Positions 37,689 through 45,894 of a stretch of DNA of 64,000 nt are shown piece by piece. This stretch comes from Acidiferrum sp963771295 (GTDB lineage Bacteria; Acidobacteriota; Terriglobia; Acidiferrales; UBA7541). The stretch lies in the NCBI GenBank assembly GCA_963771295.1, contig CAVYTB010000005.1, positions 124,001 through 188,000 on the forward strand. Reading direction: 5' to 3'. The notes beneath the pieces are model-generated. The model did no database searches, had not been told where the DNA came from, and saw nothing but the letters and a program-made list of their open reading frames with translations. How positions within the stretch are numbered: position 1 is the first letter of the stretch; each line of letters opens with the position of its first letter. Made by a program: the position numbers and the translations under genes.

Positions 37689-38401
37689 ATGATTGAACTC
37701 CCTCGAATATAAGTTCGGGCGAAGTTGACCCTAGGGAAGTGAGAAACGCTGGGACTCGAGTCCTCCGATATATCACCGAATGGTCTCGGAAGTCATCAGG
37801 GAGTTGCTGACGTCAAGGCACGACCGCTTGTCGTTGCCAGGCTTCTATCCGGGCCAAGACAGTACTCCTCCTCGTTCCGTTTGAGATACTGAAATCAAAC
37901 TGTCTTTCTGACAATGGTTTGTTTGTATGTTCCGACGGGACATTTGTCATCGCAATCTGAGCGCGCCGGCAGCCTGCGACGGAACTCGCGAGGGCAACTG
38001 TCCGTGAAGTCATGCAATTACAAGCGCGACCCAGTGTCGTTACACCAGCTCTGATTCCTCGTTTGCGGGAGCTGTGCCCTGGGGTCTCTGATCATGAAGG
38101 GCTGTTGTAGCCCGTCCGGCTGGATCTCAACAATAAGAAAATAGAGTAGAGAATCTAAGGTTTGAGCGAACGGATTTCCAAAGACAACAACCAGGTCATG
38201 TCGAGTCCTTGCGTGAACTCAACACTTCTATGAGCCCGCGACTTGTCGGAGTGGACCAATGCTGTCCTTAGCTCGTCCTGCGGTCTCGGAGGTCGTGCAT
38301 CTGCGCTTAGCTTGCACTTTTTACTCCACGCTCCGTACGAAGCTGAAGCCCTGTTTGAGAGGGGCAATGCCCTTCCGCATGGAGCTTGCGGCAGGACAGA
38401 A
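37689..38401. other. Intergenic region upstream of the SCO1 gene
   Basis: About 710 bases without a convincing gene. It holds dispersed element copy C (37908-37928) and an AT-rich stretch at 38130-38155. The rest shows no recognised repeat or RNA. Confidence 0.5.
37908..37928 (-). promoter_or_regulatory. Dispersed element copy C, upstream of SCO1-coxBA
   Basis: On the minus strand: ATACAAAC, five bases, ATTGTCAG. The ATTG end points to the SCO1 gene, 220 bases away. A TCGGAAC extension upstream resembles TCGGAGG in copy B. Confidence 0.55.
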
Positions 38402-39124
38402 TTAATATCCGCCGAACTCCTCTGTACGGATATCATCTTCTTCTGCGCCCGCACTTATGAGCATCTCACGCATTGCGGCGACCATGGCGGGCGGGCCCGC
38501 GATATAGTAAATTGGCCCGCGAAGGTCGGATAGGTACTTTATCAGCATTTCGCGGTTGATAAAGCCGCGTTCACCTTGCCACTCAACCGTCGATTTTTCC
38601 ATCTCGCTCATCGAAGGAATGAAAATGAAATTCGCATTCGATTTAGCGAGATCCTCCAAATCGCGAACAAATGCTGCATCCTCTGGCCGCCGATTGGAAT
38701 AAAAAAGATAAATGAGGTGCAGCAATTTTTCCTTTGCGGCATGCCGCAACATAGATAGAAAAGGAGTTATACCGATTCCACCTGCCAGGAAAACCGCCGC
38801 CCTTGCGGGGTTCTTGTGCAGAGTGAATGAGCCCATTGGGCCTTCGAGTTTGAGTTCGCTTCTGAGAGGGAGGGTAGATAAGGTGCGCTTGAAGGCGGTG
38901 TTGCGCATTCGTGTCGCTACAAGAAGTTCGTTCTCATATGGAGCGCTCACAATGGAGAAAGTCCTGACGTTGCCCTGGGAATCGGTCTCTGGCGGATTAA
39001 CAAGCGTCATGTCCAGGTATTGTCCCGCCTTGAACTCGAATCCTGCTGGCTTCTCAAGGTGGAATGCCATGGTGCCTTCCGCGACTTCATTGCGTTTCAC
39101 GAGTCTACTCTGGTAGGTCGTCAT
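38402..39124 (-). CDS. FAD/NAD(P)-binding oxidoreductase (ferredoxin reductase-like)
   Basis: About 240 residues with the ferredoxin-NADP reductase fold. RTFSIVSAP binds FAD; LAGGIGITPFLSMLRHA binds the pyridine nucleotide; FYSNRRPEDAAFVRDLEDLA and YYIAGPPAMVAAMREML complete the NAD domain. No [2Fe-2S] or globin domain is attached. The start is set by GAAGGG before MTTYQSR; Mets at 39139 and 39154 are alternatives. It is divergent from the PAS-LuxR gene with dispersed element E between. It probably feeds electrons from NAD(P)H to an unknown partner. Confidence 0.9.
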   Translation of the reverse strand: MTTYQSRLVKRNEVAEGTMAFHLEKPAGFEFKAGQYLDMTLVNPPETDSQGNVRTFSIVSAPYENELLVATRMRNTAFKRTLSTLPLRSELKLEGPMGSFTLHKNPARAAVFLAGGIGITPFLSMLRHAAKEKLLHLIYLFYSNRRPEDAAFVRDLEDLAKSNANFIFIPSMSEMEKSTVEWQGERGFINREMLIKYLSDLRGPIYYIAGPPAMVAAMREMLISAGAEEDDIRTEEFGGY

Positions 39125-39244
39125 AGAAACCCTTCTCATTGGACTTGCTGTCACAGCCCCTATTGGGAGCGGTGCTCAAATCTGACGCTGTTCTCCGGTG
39201 CTCGCTATACCAGTGCTAGAATCAACCGAAGAGGCGGCTTGGTT

Positions 39245-39261
39245 CAATAATCCGTTTGTAC
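39245..39261 (-). promoter_or_regulatory. Dispersed element copy E, between the flavin reductase and PAS-LuxR genes
   Basis: On the minus strand: GTACAAAC, five bases, ATTG; the rest of the ATTGTCAG box is not kept (ATTGAACC). It lies in the divergent intergenic region, with the ATTG end about 120 bases from the reductase start and the other end 34 bases from the regulator start, so it could serve both genes. Confidence 0.45.
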
Positions 39262-39294
39262 TGTCGCCAGATACAGTCATCACAGGAGTGGGGG

Positions 39295-39948
39295 ATGCTC
39301 GAGACAGAACTGTTTGAACTCTTGGAGGGAACCTCAGATGCTGCTTTCACAGTGACCGGTCAGGGTGAGATCTGTTCGTGGAATAAATCCGCGGAAAAAC
39401 TGTTTGGCTACACGGCAGTGGAAGCCCTCAACAAGACCTGTGGAGCTGTCCTGCAAGGACTTGGCCCCATGGGCAACGAGCTATGCGGCGAGAATTGCAG
39501 CATCAGGCACAGGGTTGAAAAGCGCCTTGAAATCCCCAACTTTGATTTGCAGGTGAAGGTTCGATCCGGACGTCGTATGTGGGTGAGTGTATCTACCATC
39601 GTTTTTGAAAACTCTCGGAATCATCGACGTCTGATCGTGCACCTAGCCCACGACATCACGGCCACCAAGAAGAACGAAGAACTCCTGCACAAGATGATTG
39701 ATGTTTCGCGTCAATTGTCGGACATACAAGAAGTCGTCTTGAATCCGATTCCCATCACTCCTCTTTCCGACCAGGAGAAGGAAATTCTGCGGTCGTTTTC
39801 GATAGGCAAGAACTCGGCGGAAATTGCTCGCTCACTGAAGATAACCCTGCAAACGTTGCGCAATCATTTGCATCACATCAATCAGAAACTCCACACCCAC
39901 AATCGCCTGGAGGCAGTCACGCACGCCATGCAGCGCAAGCTCCTTTAG
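39295..39948 (+). CDS. PAS domain LuxR-type transcriptional regulator with cysteine cluster
   Basis: 217 residues. A PAS domain (about 5-125) has ELLEGTSDAAFTVTGQGEICSWN and HDITATKKNEE. It holds Cys27, Cys49, Cys64 and Cys68, the last two in NELCGENCSIRH, a spacing that could bind an Fe-S cluster or heme. A LuxR/GerE helix-turn-helix follows (about 155-215: LSDQEKEILRSFSIGKNSAEIARSLKITLQTLRNHLHHINQKL). There is no receiver domain, so it is a one-component sensor-regulator. AGGAGTGGGG precedes the start. It is the best candidate to bind the dispersed element beside it, though this is inference. Confidence 0.88.
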   Translation: MLETELFELLEGTSDAAFTVTGQGEICSWNKSAEKLFGYTAVEALNKTCGAVLQGLGPMGNELCGENCSIRHRVEKRLEIPNFDLQVKVRSGRRMWVSVSTIVFENSRNHRRLIVHLAHDITATKKNEELLHKMIDVSRQLSDIQEVVLNPIPITPLSDQEKEILRSFSIGKNSAEIARSLKITLQTLRNHLHHINQKLHTHNRLEAVTHAMQRKLL

Positions 39949-40162
39949 TATTTTGGATTCTAAGTTCCTGCAGATGCACTCAACCCGCTCCAGCCTCTTG
40001 AATTGTCCCCCTCTGTTCCCCCCCAGCTGTTTCGGCGTTTGCGCCCAAGATATGCAGTCGTATCGGAATGTAGTTCTGTCCGTAAGCAATTTGCGGATTT
40101 CCTGCCCGCCCGCTGCGCCGTACGAGGTGCTCTTCAAAACATTACAACCGGTTCTTCCGCAG

Positions 40163-40183
40163 GTATAAACGACCCATTGTCAG
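40163..40183 (+). promoter_or_regulatory. Dispersed element copy A, upstream of the small membrane protein gene
   Basis: GTATAAAC, GACCC, ATTGTCAG, ending 20 bases before the ATG at 40203. The very short distance to the start suggests a promoter-proximal activator site with an almost leaderless transcript, or an RNA-level role. Confidence 0.55.
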
Positions 40184-40202
40184 TAGCGATGCTCGAGTCA
40201 GA

Positions 40203-40625
40203 ATGAAAACTGCCATGAGCAAACCATCAGAGTTCAGCAGTCTGCCCCACGGCCGCTCGTCAGGAAACGCCTTTTTGGCTGCCACGACACTTACACGGGA
40301 CAAGCTCTCTCTCTTCTTGAGAGACCGCCGGAATCGGAAGTGGATTTGGCTGGCTTTGGTTGCCCTTGCATTCACCAGAAGCTATTTTGTCCGCGAACTG
40401 ATCGTGGCGCTCTTCTTCTTCACAATCTTCTACATATTTCTGATGGTCCTAGCGTTATTTTACATTGTGACTGTAGATGCGATGGATTATGGCAGCAACT
40501 GGGTGGGATCACTCGTTCGAGCATTCCTCCTTTCTGTGCGTCACCACTTTGCCTCGCCGGTCCGAGTGCCGAGCCTGCCCAAGGATCACTTCGTACATAG
40601 ATATAAGAAATTAGATCACGACTGA
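40203..40625 (+). CDS. Small membrane protein of unknown function
   Basis: 140 residues. Two adjacent hydrophobic segments lie at about 47-61 (KWIWLALVALAFTRS) and 65-93 (ELIVALFFFTIFYIFLMVLALFYIVTV), with basic N- and C-terminal tails. No family is recognised. It directly follows copy A of the dispersed element, so it is probably the first gene of a regulated unit. The start is not supported by a strong ribosome site. Confidence 0.6.
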   Translation: MKTAMSKPSEFSSLPHGRSSGNAFLAATTLTRDKLSLFLRDRRNRKWIWLALVALAFTRSYFVRELIVALFFFTIFYIFLMVLALFYIVTVDAMDYGSNWVGSLVRAFLLSVRHHFASPVRVPSLPKDHFVHRYKKLDHD

Positions 40626-40639
40626 GTCTTTGCTGCCGG

Positions 40640-40831
40640 ATGCAGATACATATGAACTGGAATACGAAGAGATTCATTATGACTGACGAAGAGAAAGAAC
40701 AAGTACGCGAAGCACTGCGCCACGGCCGGCACGGTGATGCCGAGCTTGAGGTACTGATCGAAGACGATCTGGTTGCGCTTGAACCGGTGATCGACCGGAT
40801 CATTTCGGAGTATCATCGGCGGCTGCAGTGA
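40640..40831 (+). CDS. Small acidic hypothetical protein
   Basis: 63 residues, or 50 from the later Met at 40679. The helical, acidic sequence (TDEEKEQVREALRHG, ELEVLIEDDLVALEPVIDRII) has no recognised family. Its stop overlaps the next GTG start by four bases, which supports translation as part of an operon with the ECF sigma gene. Confidence 0.5.
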   Translation: MQIHMNWNTKRFIMTDEEKEQVREALRHGRHGDAELEVLIEDDLVALEPVIDRIISEYHRRLQ

Positions 40832-41160
40832 ATATTTTCCGCCGGCAGGAACACGAAACCGCGGCGATTCTTCCCGCCGCGCAAGCCGCAGTGGAATGGA
40901 AGATGGACCCTCTGGAACGAAGAAGCTTGAGATGGTTCGCGAAGAACAGGCCCACGAGAAAGCTGAAGAATGTTAGACGCTATCCCTGGCCCGGAGTATT
41001 CATGGATCATTTTGCCCTGCACTTCGACAGAAGGACGACCTCCAAGATCAATGCCCGACTCGGTGATAAGTGCCTGTCGCTGTCGCCTAAGTGCTTCCTC
41101 ATCATCGGCAATCCTTCGAATGTGCAGTCAAGTCCCACTGAAGAGGAAGAAGAGTTGTGA
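40828..41160 (+). CDS. Hypothetical protein upstream of an ECF sigma factor
   Basis: 110 residues from a GTG start, basic in the middle and ending in five consecutive Glu residues. No family is recognised. The four-base overlaps (GTGA) with the genes on both sides are the main evidence that it is real. A role in regulating the sigma factor is possible but not shown; it has no anti-sigma or membrane signature. Confidence 0.4.
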   Translation: MNIFRRQEHETAAILPAAQAAVEWKMDPLERRSLRWFAKNRPTRKLKNVRRYPWPGVFMDHFALHFDRRTTSKINARLGDKCLSLSPKCFLIIGNPSNVQSSPTEEEEEL

Positions 41161-41822
41161 ACACAGAATGGAGTGGCACTGCGCAGGTATCAACACACGG
41201 GCCGGATTTCAAATGGGTATTGGCTGCTCAGGCCGGCTACACATTGGCATTCAAGGAGCTTGTTGCACGCTACGAGAAAAGGATTTACCACCTTGCCTTG
41301 ACGATCCTCCGAGATGCGGCAGTTGCCGAGACTGTCCGGCAGAACACGTTTATCTACGTGTCAGAGCACCTGCAAGAATTTCGAGGGAATTCTCGTTTCT
41401 CTACCTGGGTTCTGGGAATCGCAGCAAGGGAAGCTTTGCAACGGCTTCGCCAGGAACACGGAGATGACTTTGGTATCCATCGATACGCGGAAGTGCAAAA
41501 CGGCCTGGCCGTCGACAAGTGGGCAGGCCTTGAAGACAACCGCAAGGAAAGCTTCACTCAGGCTGATCTCGACCACTTCCAAGCTGACGGAATCGATGTT
41601 CTTGAGCCGATAGCCAGGATCGTTTTTCTACTTTGCGATGTGGAGAAATGTCCACCTGAGGAACTAGCAGGTTTCCTTGGACTGACTCTACCTACAGTGA
41701 AGTCCCATCTACTACGAGCTCGCCACGAAGTGCGTAAGTACTTAGATTGCTGTGGCAAGTGGAGAAGTGATTCTATCCCGAGTTATCCATGTGCCAGGGG
41801 AAGGGGTGAAAGCAACGATTAG
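41157..41822 (+). CDS. RNA polymerase ECF-type sigma factor (divergent)
   Basis: 221 residues. Region 2 is readable (AFKELVARYEKRIYHLALTILRDAAVAE, FRGNSRFSTWVLGIAAREALQRLR) and region 4 follows (VEKCPPEELAGFLGLTLPTVKSHLLRARHEVRKYL). The usual D-A-E-D in region 2.2 is replaced by A-V-A-E. The GTG start overlaps the upstream stop. It is the third gene of a tight unit. A weak stem (TTAGG/CCTAA) and a T-rich tail follow its stop. Confidence 0.8.
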   Translation: MNTEWSGTAQVSTHGPDFKWVLAAQAGYTLAFKELVARYEKRIYHLALTILRDAAVAETVRQNTFIYVSEHLQEFRGNSRFSTWVLGIAAREALQRLRQEHGDDFGIHRYAEVQNGLAVDKWAGLEDNRKESFTQADLDHFQADGIDVLEPIARIVFLLCDVEKCPPEELAGFLGLTLPTVKSHLLRARHEVRKYLDCCGKWRSDSIPSYPCARGRGESND

Positions 41823-41848
41823 GAGTTACCTAACCGTTTTGCTTTTAT

Positions 41849-41860
41849 TTTCTATTTTTC
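41849..41860 (+). promoter_or_regulatory. TTTCTA-type motif upstream of the TonB-like remnant
   Basis: TTTCTATTTTTC, 55 bases before the 41915 ATG. One of several TTTCTAYTWTTC copies upstream of stress-related genes on the plus strand. Confidence 0.35.
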
Positions 41861-41914
41861 ATCCGTAGCAAGCTTCTCTATCATGGCGTTGGTGAAAGCC
41901 AAAGGAGTAGAGCA

Positions 41915-42608
41915 ATGAGAGAACAATCAGCCATACAAGAGTGTGAAACTTTCACACCAGGGAAGATCGTCCCTGCGCGAGTGGCCGGAACGATCTCTCC
42001 TCTAAGACCCTCAGCAAAGCCCCCCATTCACCGCCCAATCAAGCCTGCATTTGAGTTTTCAAAGGCTGTCCTCCTGGAACAGAACCACATGAAGACTTCA
42101 TGAATGGGGGGAAACTCATCGTTCCGACGGTAATCCCAAAACATATTGCGGAGATCAAGGAACCTCCATTGGAGCTGGATAGTCTTGGTGGAGTAGTCGG
42201 CGGGGTGCCTGGTGGCGTGCCCGGTGGTCAACTGGATGGAGTGCTCGGTGGGGTGATCGGCGGAGCGGCAAACATTGCGGCAAGGCCCGTTCCTCCGCCA
42301 CCCTCCGTTAAGCCGAACGGTCCGGTGCGTGTTGGCGGGCACGTGCGACCGCCGAAACCAATCCTCATGGTGCCTCCTGAATATCCAGTACTCGCGCGCG
42401 AAACACACATTCAAGGCCAGGTGCGCATCGACGCGGTTTTGGATGAACAAGGAAACGTCGTGGAGATGAAAGTCGTCTCCGGACGCCACTTCTGTACCGA
42501 GCGGCACTCGATGCATTGAAGAAATGGAAGTATGAACCGACATATCTGAACGATCAGCCGGTCGCTGTCCAGATGGTCGTGACGATCAACTTCCAGCTGG
42601 GACAATAG
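41915..42608 (+). pseudogene. TonB-family protein remnant
   Basis: The ATG at 41915 has a good AAAGGAG, but its frame ends after 62 codons. The next frame (42100-42519) reads GGKLIVPTVIPKHIAEIKE, a GGVPGGVPGG repeat, proline-rich PVPPPPSVKP and the TonB C-terminal domain LMVPPEYPVLARETHIQGQVRIDAVL. A third frame completes it (LYRAALDALKKWKYEPTYLNDQPVAV, VTINFQLGQ) to 42608. One missing C near 42484 and a break near 42095 explain the frame changes. No N-terminal membrane helix is seen, which a working TonB needs, so real decay or a larger deletion is likely on top of any sequencing error. Confidence 0.7.
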
Positions 42609-42668
42609 CTGCAGTCGGACCAGAGGGAGACTGCCCTGTCCGCTGATTGGTTCAGAAAGGAAACCCGA

Positions 42669-42977
42669 GTGTCCAAGGCATTCAAGCGCGGCGACCATGT
42701 CGAATGGAACTCGGAAGCCGACAAAGTTCGTGGTGTCATTCTGAGGAAGGTCGTTTCCGATGCGTCGTTCAAGGGTTACATACATCACGCGTCGATGCCG
42801 GAGCCCCAGTACTTCATAAAGAGTGAGAAAACGGACCACGTAGCAATTCATCAAGGACAGGCGCTCCGACGGATTAGTCCTCGGACGCAGAGCGAAGCAA
42901 GACAACCACGAAGAAGAAGGAAGTACAAGCCCGTTCAGCAAAGCGCACACATATCCCCGGACCGGAGCCGGAGGTAG
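42669..42977 (+). CDS. DUF2945 (HVA TUDOR-like) protein
   Basis: 102 residues from a GTG start. FKRGDHVEWNSEADKVRGVILRKVVSD and KGYIHHASMPEPQYFIKSEKTDHVAIHQGQALRRI match the DUF2945 family. A basic tail follows (QPRRRRKYKP). The function is unknown. It is a lone gene between the TonB remnant and nnrS. Confidence 0.82.
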   Translation: MSKAFKRGDHVEWNSEADKVRGVILRKVVSDASFKGYIHHASMPEPQYFIKSEKTDHVAIHQGQALRRISPRTQSEARQPRRRRKYKPVQQSAHISPDRSRR

Positions 42978-43032
42978 TTTTCCGTAGGACGTTCTCGCAT
43001 AAGTTCAAAACAACAGTGCGCAGAGTATACAC

Positions 43033-43046
43033 GGGCAGACCTGCCC
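43033..43046 (+). promoter_or_regulatory. Short palindrome upstream of nnrS
   Basis: GGGCAG-AC-CTGCCC, 43-56 bases before the nnrS start codon. It is a candidate operator; function inferred from symmetry and position only. Confidence 0.3.
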
Positions 43047-43088
43047 CGGTTGTTACGAAGTCAAAGTACGCTATGTAAGGAGGATGGG

Positions 43089-44444
43089 ATGTCGGATGTT
43101 GCGCCGGTTGCCGGCTCAAAACCGGTCTGGTTGGATGACAAGACGAAATCTGTCATGGACCGGGCTATTGCGCGTGAGCAGTCGCTCTCACGCCTGTTGA
43201 TGACCTACATTGTCACCGGTTTGGTCTTTATGTTGTTGCCGGGAACTTTTCTCGGTGTGTGGAACCTAATCAAGATCAGCAGCCGAGAAGCGGTCAACTC
43301 CGTTTCCCCAGCGTGGATTCAGGCCCATGGTCACGCTCAATTGTTCGGTTGGGTCGGCACCTTTATCCTGGGGATCGGCTTCTACTCCATTCCGAAACTA
43401 CGGAAGCTGAGGCCGTTTGCCCTCCGGGAAGGCTGGCTATGTTTTGCACTATGGGTTGTCGGCGTAACTTGCCGCTGGTTTGCCAATGTCTATCCTTGGC
43501 ATTGGCGCGTCCTGTTGCCTCTTTCGGCAGCACTCGAATTCGTCGCGTTCCTGATTTTCTTTAGAGCTGTCGCGAGCCATCGGCCGTCGAACGGTGCGCC
43601 GAAACCGTGGGAACCCTGGATTTTCGTAGTAATCGCCGCGACGTTGGGTTTGCTGACATCGTTGCTGCTCAATCTAGGTGCGTCGATTCAACTGGCCCGC
43701 CACGCAGTTTCACCTGCCTTTTCGCAAGAATTCGACCAGCGCTACTTGATTGTTTCGACTTGGGGTTTTCTGGTTCCAATGGTCTGGGGTTTCAGTTCGC
43801 GTTGGCTTCCCGTATTCATGGGGCTCAGGCCACTGCGGAACTCATTGCTTTTGGCGGCACTCGTCCTGAACACGACGGGTGTCGTTGCCGGATTCTTTGA
43901 ACTGTTCACTGCGGCAGGTGTTTTTCTACTCGTCGGAACATCGATGGCAATCGCGGCCGTCCGCTTCTTTGAGCCGGCAGTGAAGCCAGCGAAGACCATA
44001 AACGTCCACAGGAGTTTTCCGATATTCATCCGCATTGCCTACGGATGGCTCTTGATCGCGTCGCTTTTAACCGTATGGGCGTCTGTGGCAGGGGAGGCTC
44101 CAGGAATTTGGGGAGCTTCCCGGCACGCACTAACCGTCGGATTCCTCGCCGCGATGATCTTTTGCGTTGGGCAGAGAGTCCTGCCATCCTTCTGCGGTAT
44201 GCGCGTGTTGTGGAGCTCGCGACTGATGCTTTTGATGTTAATTCTGTTGATGACGGGTTGCACGCTCCGAGTCGCGTCGGAAATCCTTGCCTACCAGGGT
44301 TATGCGAACTGGGCATGGACCGGTCTGCCGGTTTCTGCACTCCTGGAACTAACTGCAGTGTCGCTGTTCGCAGTCAACCTCATCGTCACCTTCCTCCGCG
44401 CGCCAATCGTCATGACGACACCGCTGACAATGACCACTGAGTAG
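43089..44444 (+). CDS. nnrS: NnrS-family membrane protein
   Basis: About 451 residues with about 12 hydrophobic helices. VSPAWIQAHGHAQLFGWVGTFILGIGFYSIPKL is the NnrS signature (His-rich, putative heme ligands), with CRWFANVYPWHWR following. Members lower the damage from nitric oxide and are often linked to denitrification regulators. The start follows AAGGAGG. It forms a NO-defence set with the RIC and qNor genes at the other end of the window. Confidence 0.86.
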   Translation: MSDVAPVAGSKPVWLDDKTKSVMDRAIAREQSLSRLLMTYIVTGLVFMLLPGTFLGVWNLIKISSREAVNSVSPAWIQAHGHAQLFGWVGTFILGIGFYSIPKLRKLRPFALREGWLCFALWVVGVTCRWFANVYPWHWRVLLPLSAALEFVAFLIFFRAVASHRPSNGAPKPWEPWIFVVIAATLGLLTSLLLNLGASIQLARHAVSPAFSQEFDQRYLIVSTWGFLVPMVWGFSSRWLPVFMGLRPLRNSLLLAALVLNTTGVVAGFFELFTAAGVFLLVGTSMAIAAVRFFEPAVKPAKTINVHRSFPIFIRIAYGWLLIASLLTVWASVAGEAPGIWGASRHALTVGFLAAMIFCVGQRVLPSFCGMRVLWSSRLMLLMLILLMTGCTLRVASEILAYQGYANWAWTGLPVSALLELTAVSLFAVNLIVTFLRAPIVMTTPLTMTTE

Positions 44445-44572
44445 CCAGTGCGCTGGAACGAGAGGTTTCGAGGGGGTCCATGATGCGCCCAAAAGTCGTT
44501 CCCGCAACCACCGCCGTTACAGATTTAGTCGAAGGTATTTTCGAGAGACAGTGAGACTCAAAGGAGATAACC

Positions 44573-45268
44573 ATGAAGATCTTTCTTGACACCGCCAATC
44601 TGGATGAAATCCAACGGGCATCTGATTTCGGCCTGCTCGACGGCATCACAACCAACCCTACGCTGGCCGCCAGGGAAGGCCGGCCGTTCCGCGAGCTGAT
44701 TTTGAAGGCCTGCGAAATCGTAAAAGATGGAGTGGTAAATGCCGAGGTGGTATCCACTGACACAGAAGGGATGCTACGCGAAGCGCGTGAGCTGGCGAGC
44801 TGGCACTCCAACATTGTGGTCAAGGTACCGATGACCCCAGCTGGCGTGCGCGCACTCCACCTGCTGCACGGCGAGGGTATAAGGGTCAATGTGACGTTGG
44901 TTTTTTCCGCGGCGCAGGCACTACTGGTCGCCAAAGCCGGAGCCTATTTCGTCAGTCCGTTCCTCGGGCGACTCGACGATACGGCGCAGGATGGACTTCA
45001 CATGCTCCGCGAAATCATGGACATCTACCACGCCTATCAATTCTCCACGCAGGTATTGGCCGCCAGCCTGCGCGGCCCGCTGCATGTTGTCGAGGCAGCA
45101 AGAATGGGCGTGCACATCGGCACGATGCCGTTCAAGGTTTTCGAGCAACTTTTCAAGCACCCGCTTACGGATGTGGGTCTCGCATCGTTCCTGAAGGATT
45201 GGGAAAAGGCGCGGCCGATACTCGGCGAGATTGTCAAAACCACGGACGTAAGGAAGGTTGGGCACTGA
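44573..45268 (+). CDS. tal: TalC-type transaldolase / fructose-6-phosphate aldolase
   Basis: 231 residues. MKIFLDTANLDEIQRASDFGLLDGITTNPTL is the family start, NIVVKVPMTPAG holds the Schiff-base Lys, and FVSPFLGRLDDT completes the barrel. The short form without the large N-terminal extension is typical of TalC/MipB. It interconverts sugar phosphates of the non-oxidative pentose phosphate pathway. It has AAAGGAG upstream and is a single-gene unit. Confidence 0.93.
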   Translation: MKIFLDTANLDEIQRASDFGLLDGITTNPTLAAREGRPFRELILKACEIVKDGVVNAEVVSTDTEGMLREARELASWHSNIVVKVPMTPAGVRALHLLHGEGIRVNVTLVFSAAQALLVAKAGAYFVSPFLGRLDDTAQDGLHMLREIMDIYHAYQFSTQVLAASLRGPLHVVEAARMGVHIGTMPFKVFEQLFKHPLTDVGLASFLKDWEKARPILGEIVKTTDVRKVGH

Positions 45269-45419
45269 ACTTCACGAAGACCGGACAGCACGAAGACACC
45301 GTTGTTGTATTGTAAATCTTGCCGACGGCCGGAGAAATTCTGGGCTGGTAGGCGTCGCCGGCGCGTCATCGAGCAGACGCAACGACATGCCTGTTCTTAG
45401 TTGAGTCTCGTTCACTCGG

Positions 45420-45590
45420 CTTTTGCAGGACATCGGCCTCAAACTGAGAACATTTGTTTCGGGCTATCCGTTTGGAACCAGTCCACCGATAATCAGAGAC
45501 AAATACGTGATCACGATTACAGCGATCGAGATTCCGATAGTCGCGGCATAGGGCGCAAGCGTCGAGTAATGCCATGCGTGCGCCGCGATC
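45420..45590 (-). pseudogene. Fragment of a DUF21/CNNM (hemolysin-like) transporter
   Basis: Minus-strand translation gives STLAPYAATIGISIAVIVIT followed by YLSLIIGGLVP, then KRIARN in the next frame. This strongly resembles the membrane segment ending in YLSLVIGELVPKRLALN of CNNM/CorC-type proteins. The frame breaks and the flanks are not family-like, so it is a degenerate piece rather than a gene. Confidence 0.5.
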
Positions 45591-45873
45591 TTCTCTCTGA
45601 TCGTCGCGCAGCCAAACGCGTCGGAGTGCGCCGGTTCACTTCTTATGAAGTCTTGAGGTAGTGATCAGACTTCTGGTTTCCGCTCGCCGCTGACATCCCG
45701 AAGGTAGTTGCAGGACGTATCCTTCGATTAGCTGAGGTGCCATCCACAAACGCTTCGGTCCGAAGCCGTTAGGGCCGGTCGCACCCCTGACAAAAAGTTA
45801 GTGACGATTTCCTGCGGTATCCAACGTTAATTTTGCCTCTTCATTTTGCGCATTACAGAGGTTTCTCTACGCG

Positions 45874-45894
45874 GTACGAACGACACATTGTCGG
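45874..45894 (+). promoter_or_regulatory. Dispersed element copy D, upstream of the Hsp20 gene
   Basis: GTACGAAC, GACAC, ATTGTCGG; a second inverted TGACAAT half follows at 45899-45905, making the local repeat ATTGTC-N7-GACAAT. The ATTG end faces the DUF2934-Hsp20 gene. Confidence 0.55.

Noticed and set aside
38155..38533. Open frames upstream of and overlapping the flavin reductase end
   Set aside because: They overlap the reductase on the other strand or lack any protein-like pattern.
40163..40183. Reading the dispersed element as an FNR or FixK box
   Set aside because: FNR/FixK sites are TTGAT-N4-ATCAA type inverted repeats. The element is asymmetric (GTATAAAC-N5-ATTGTCAG), so this label does not fit.
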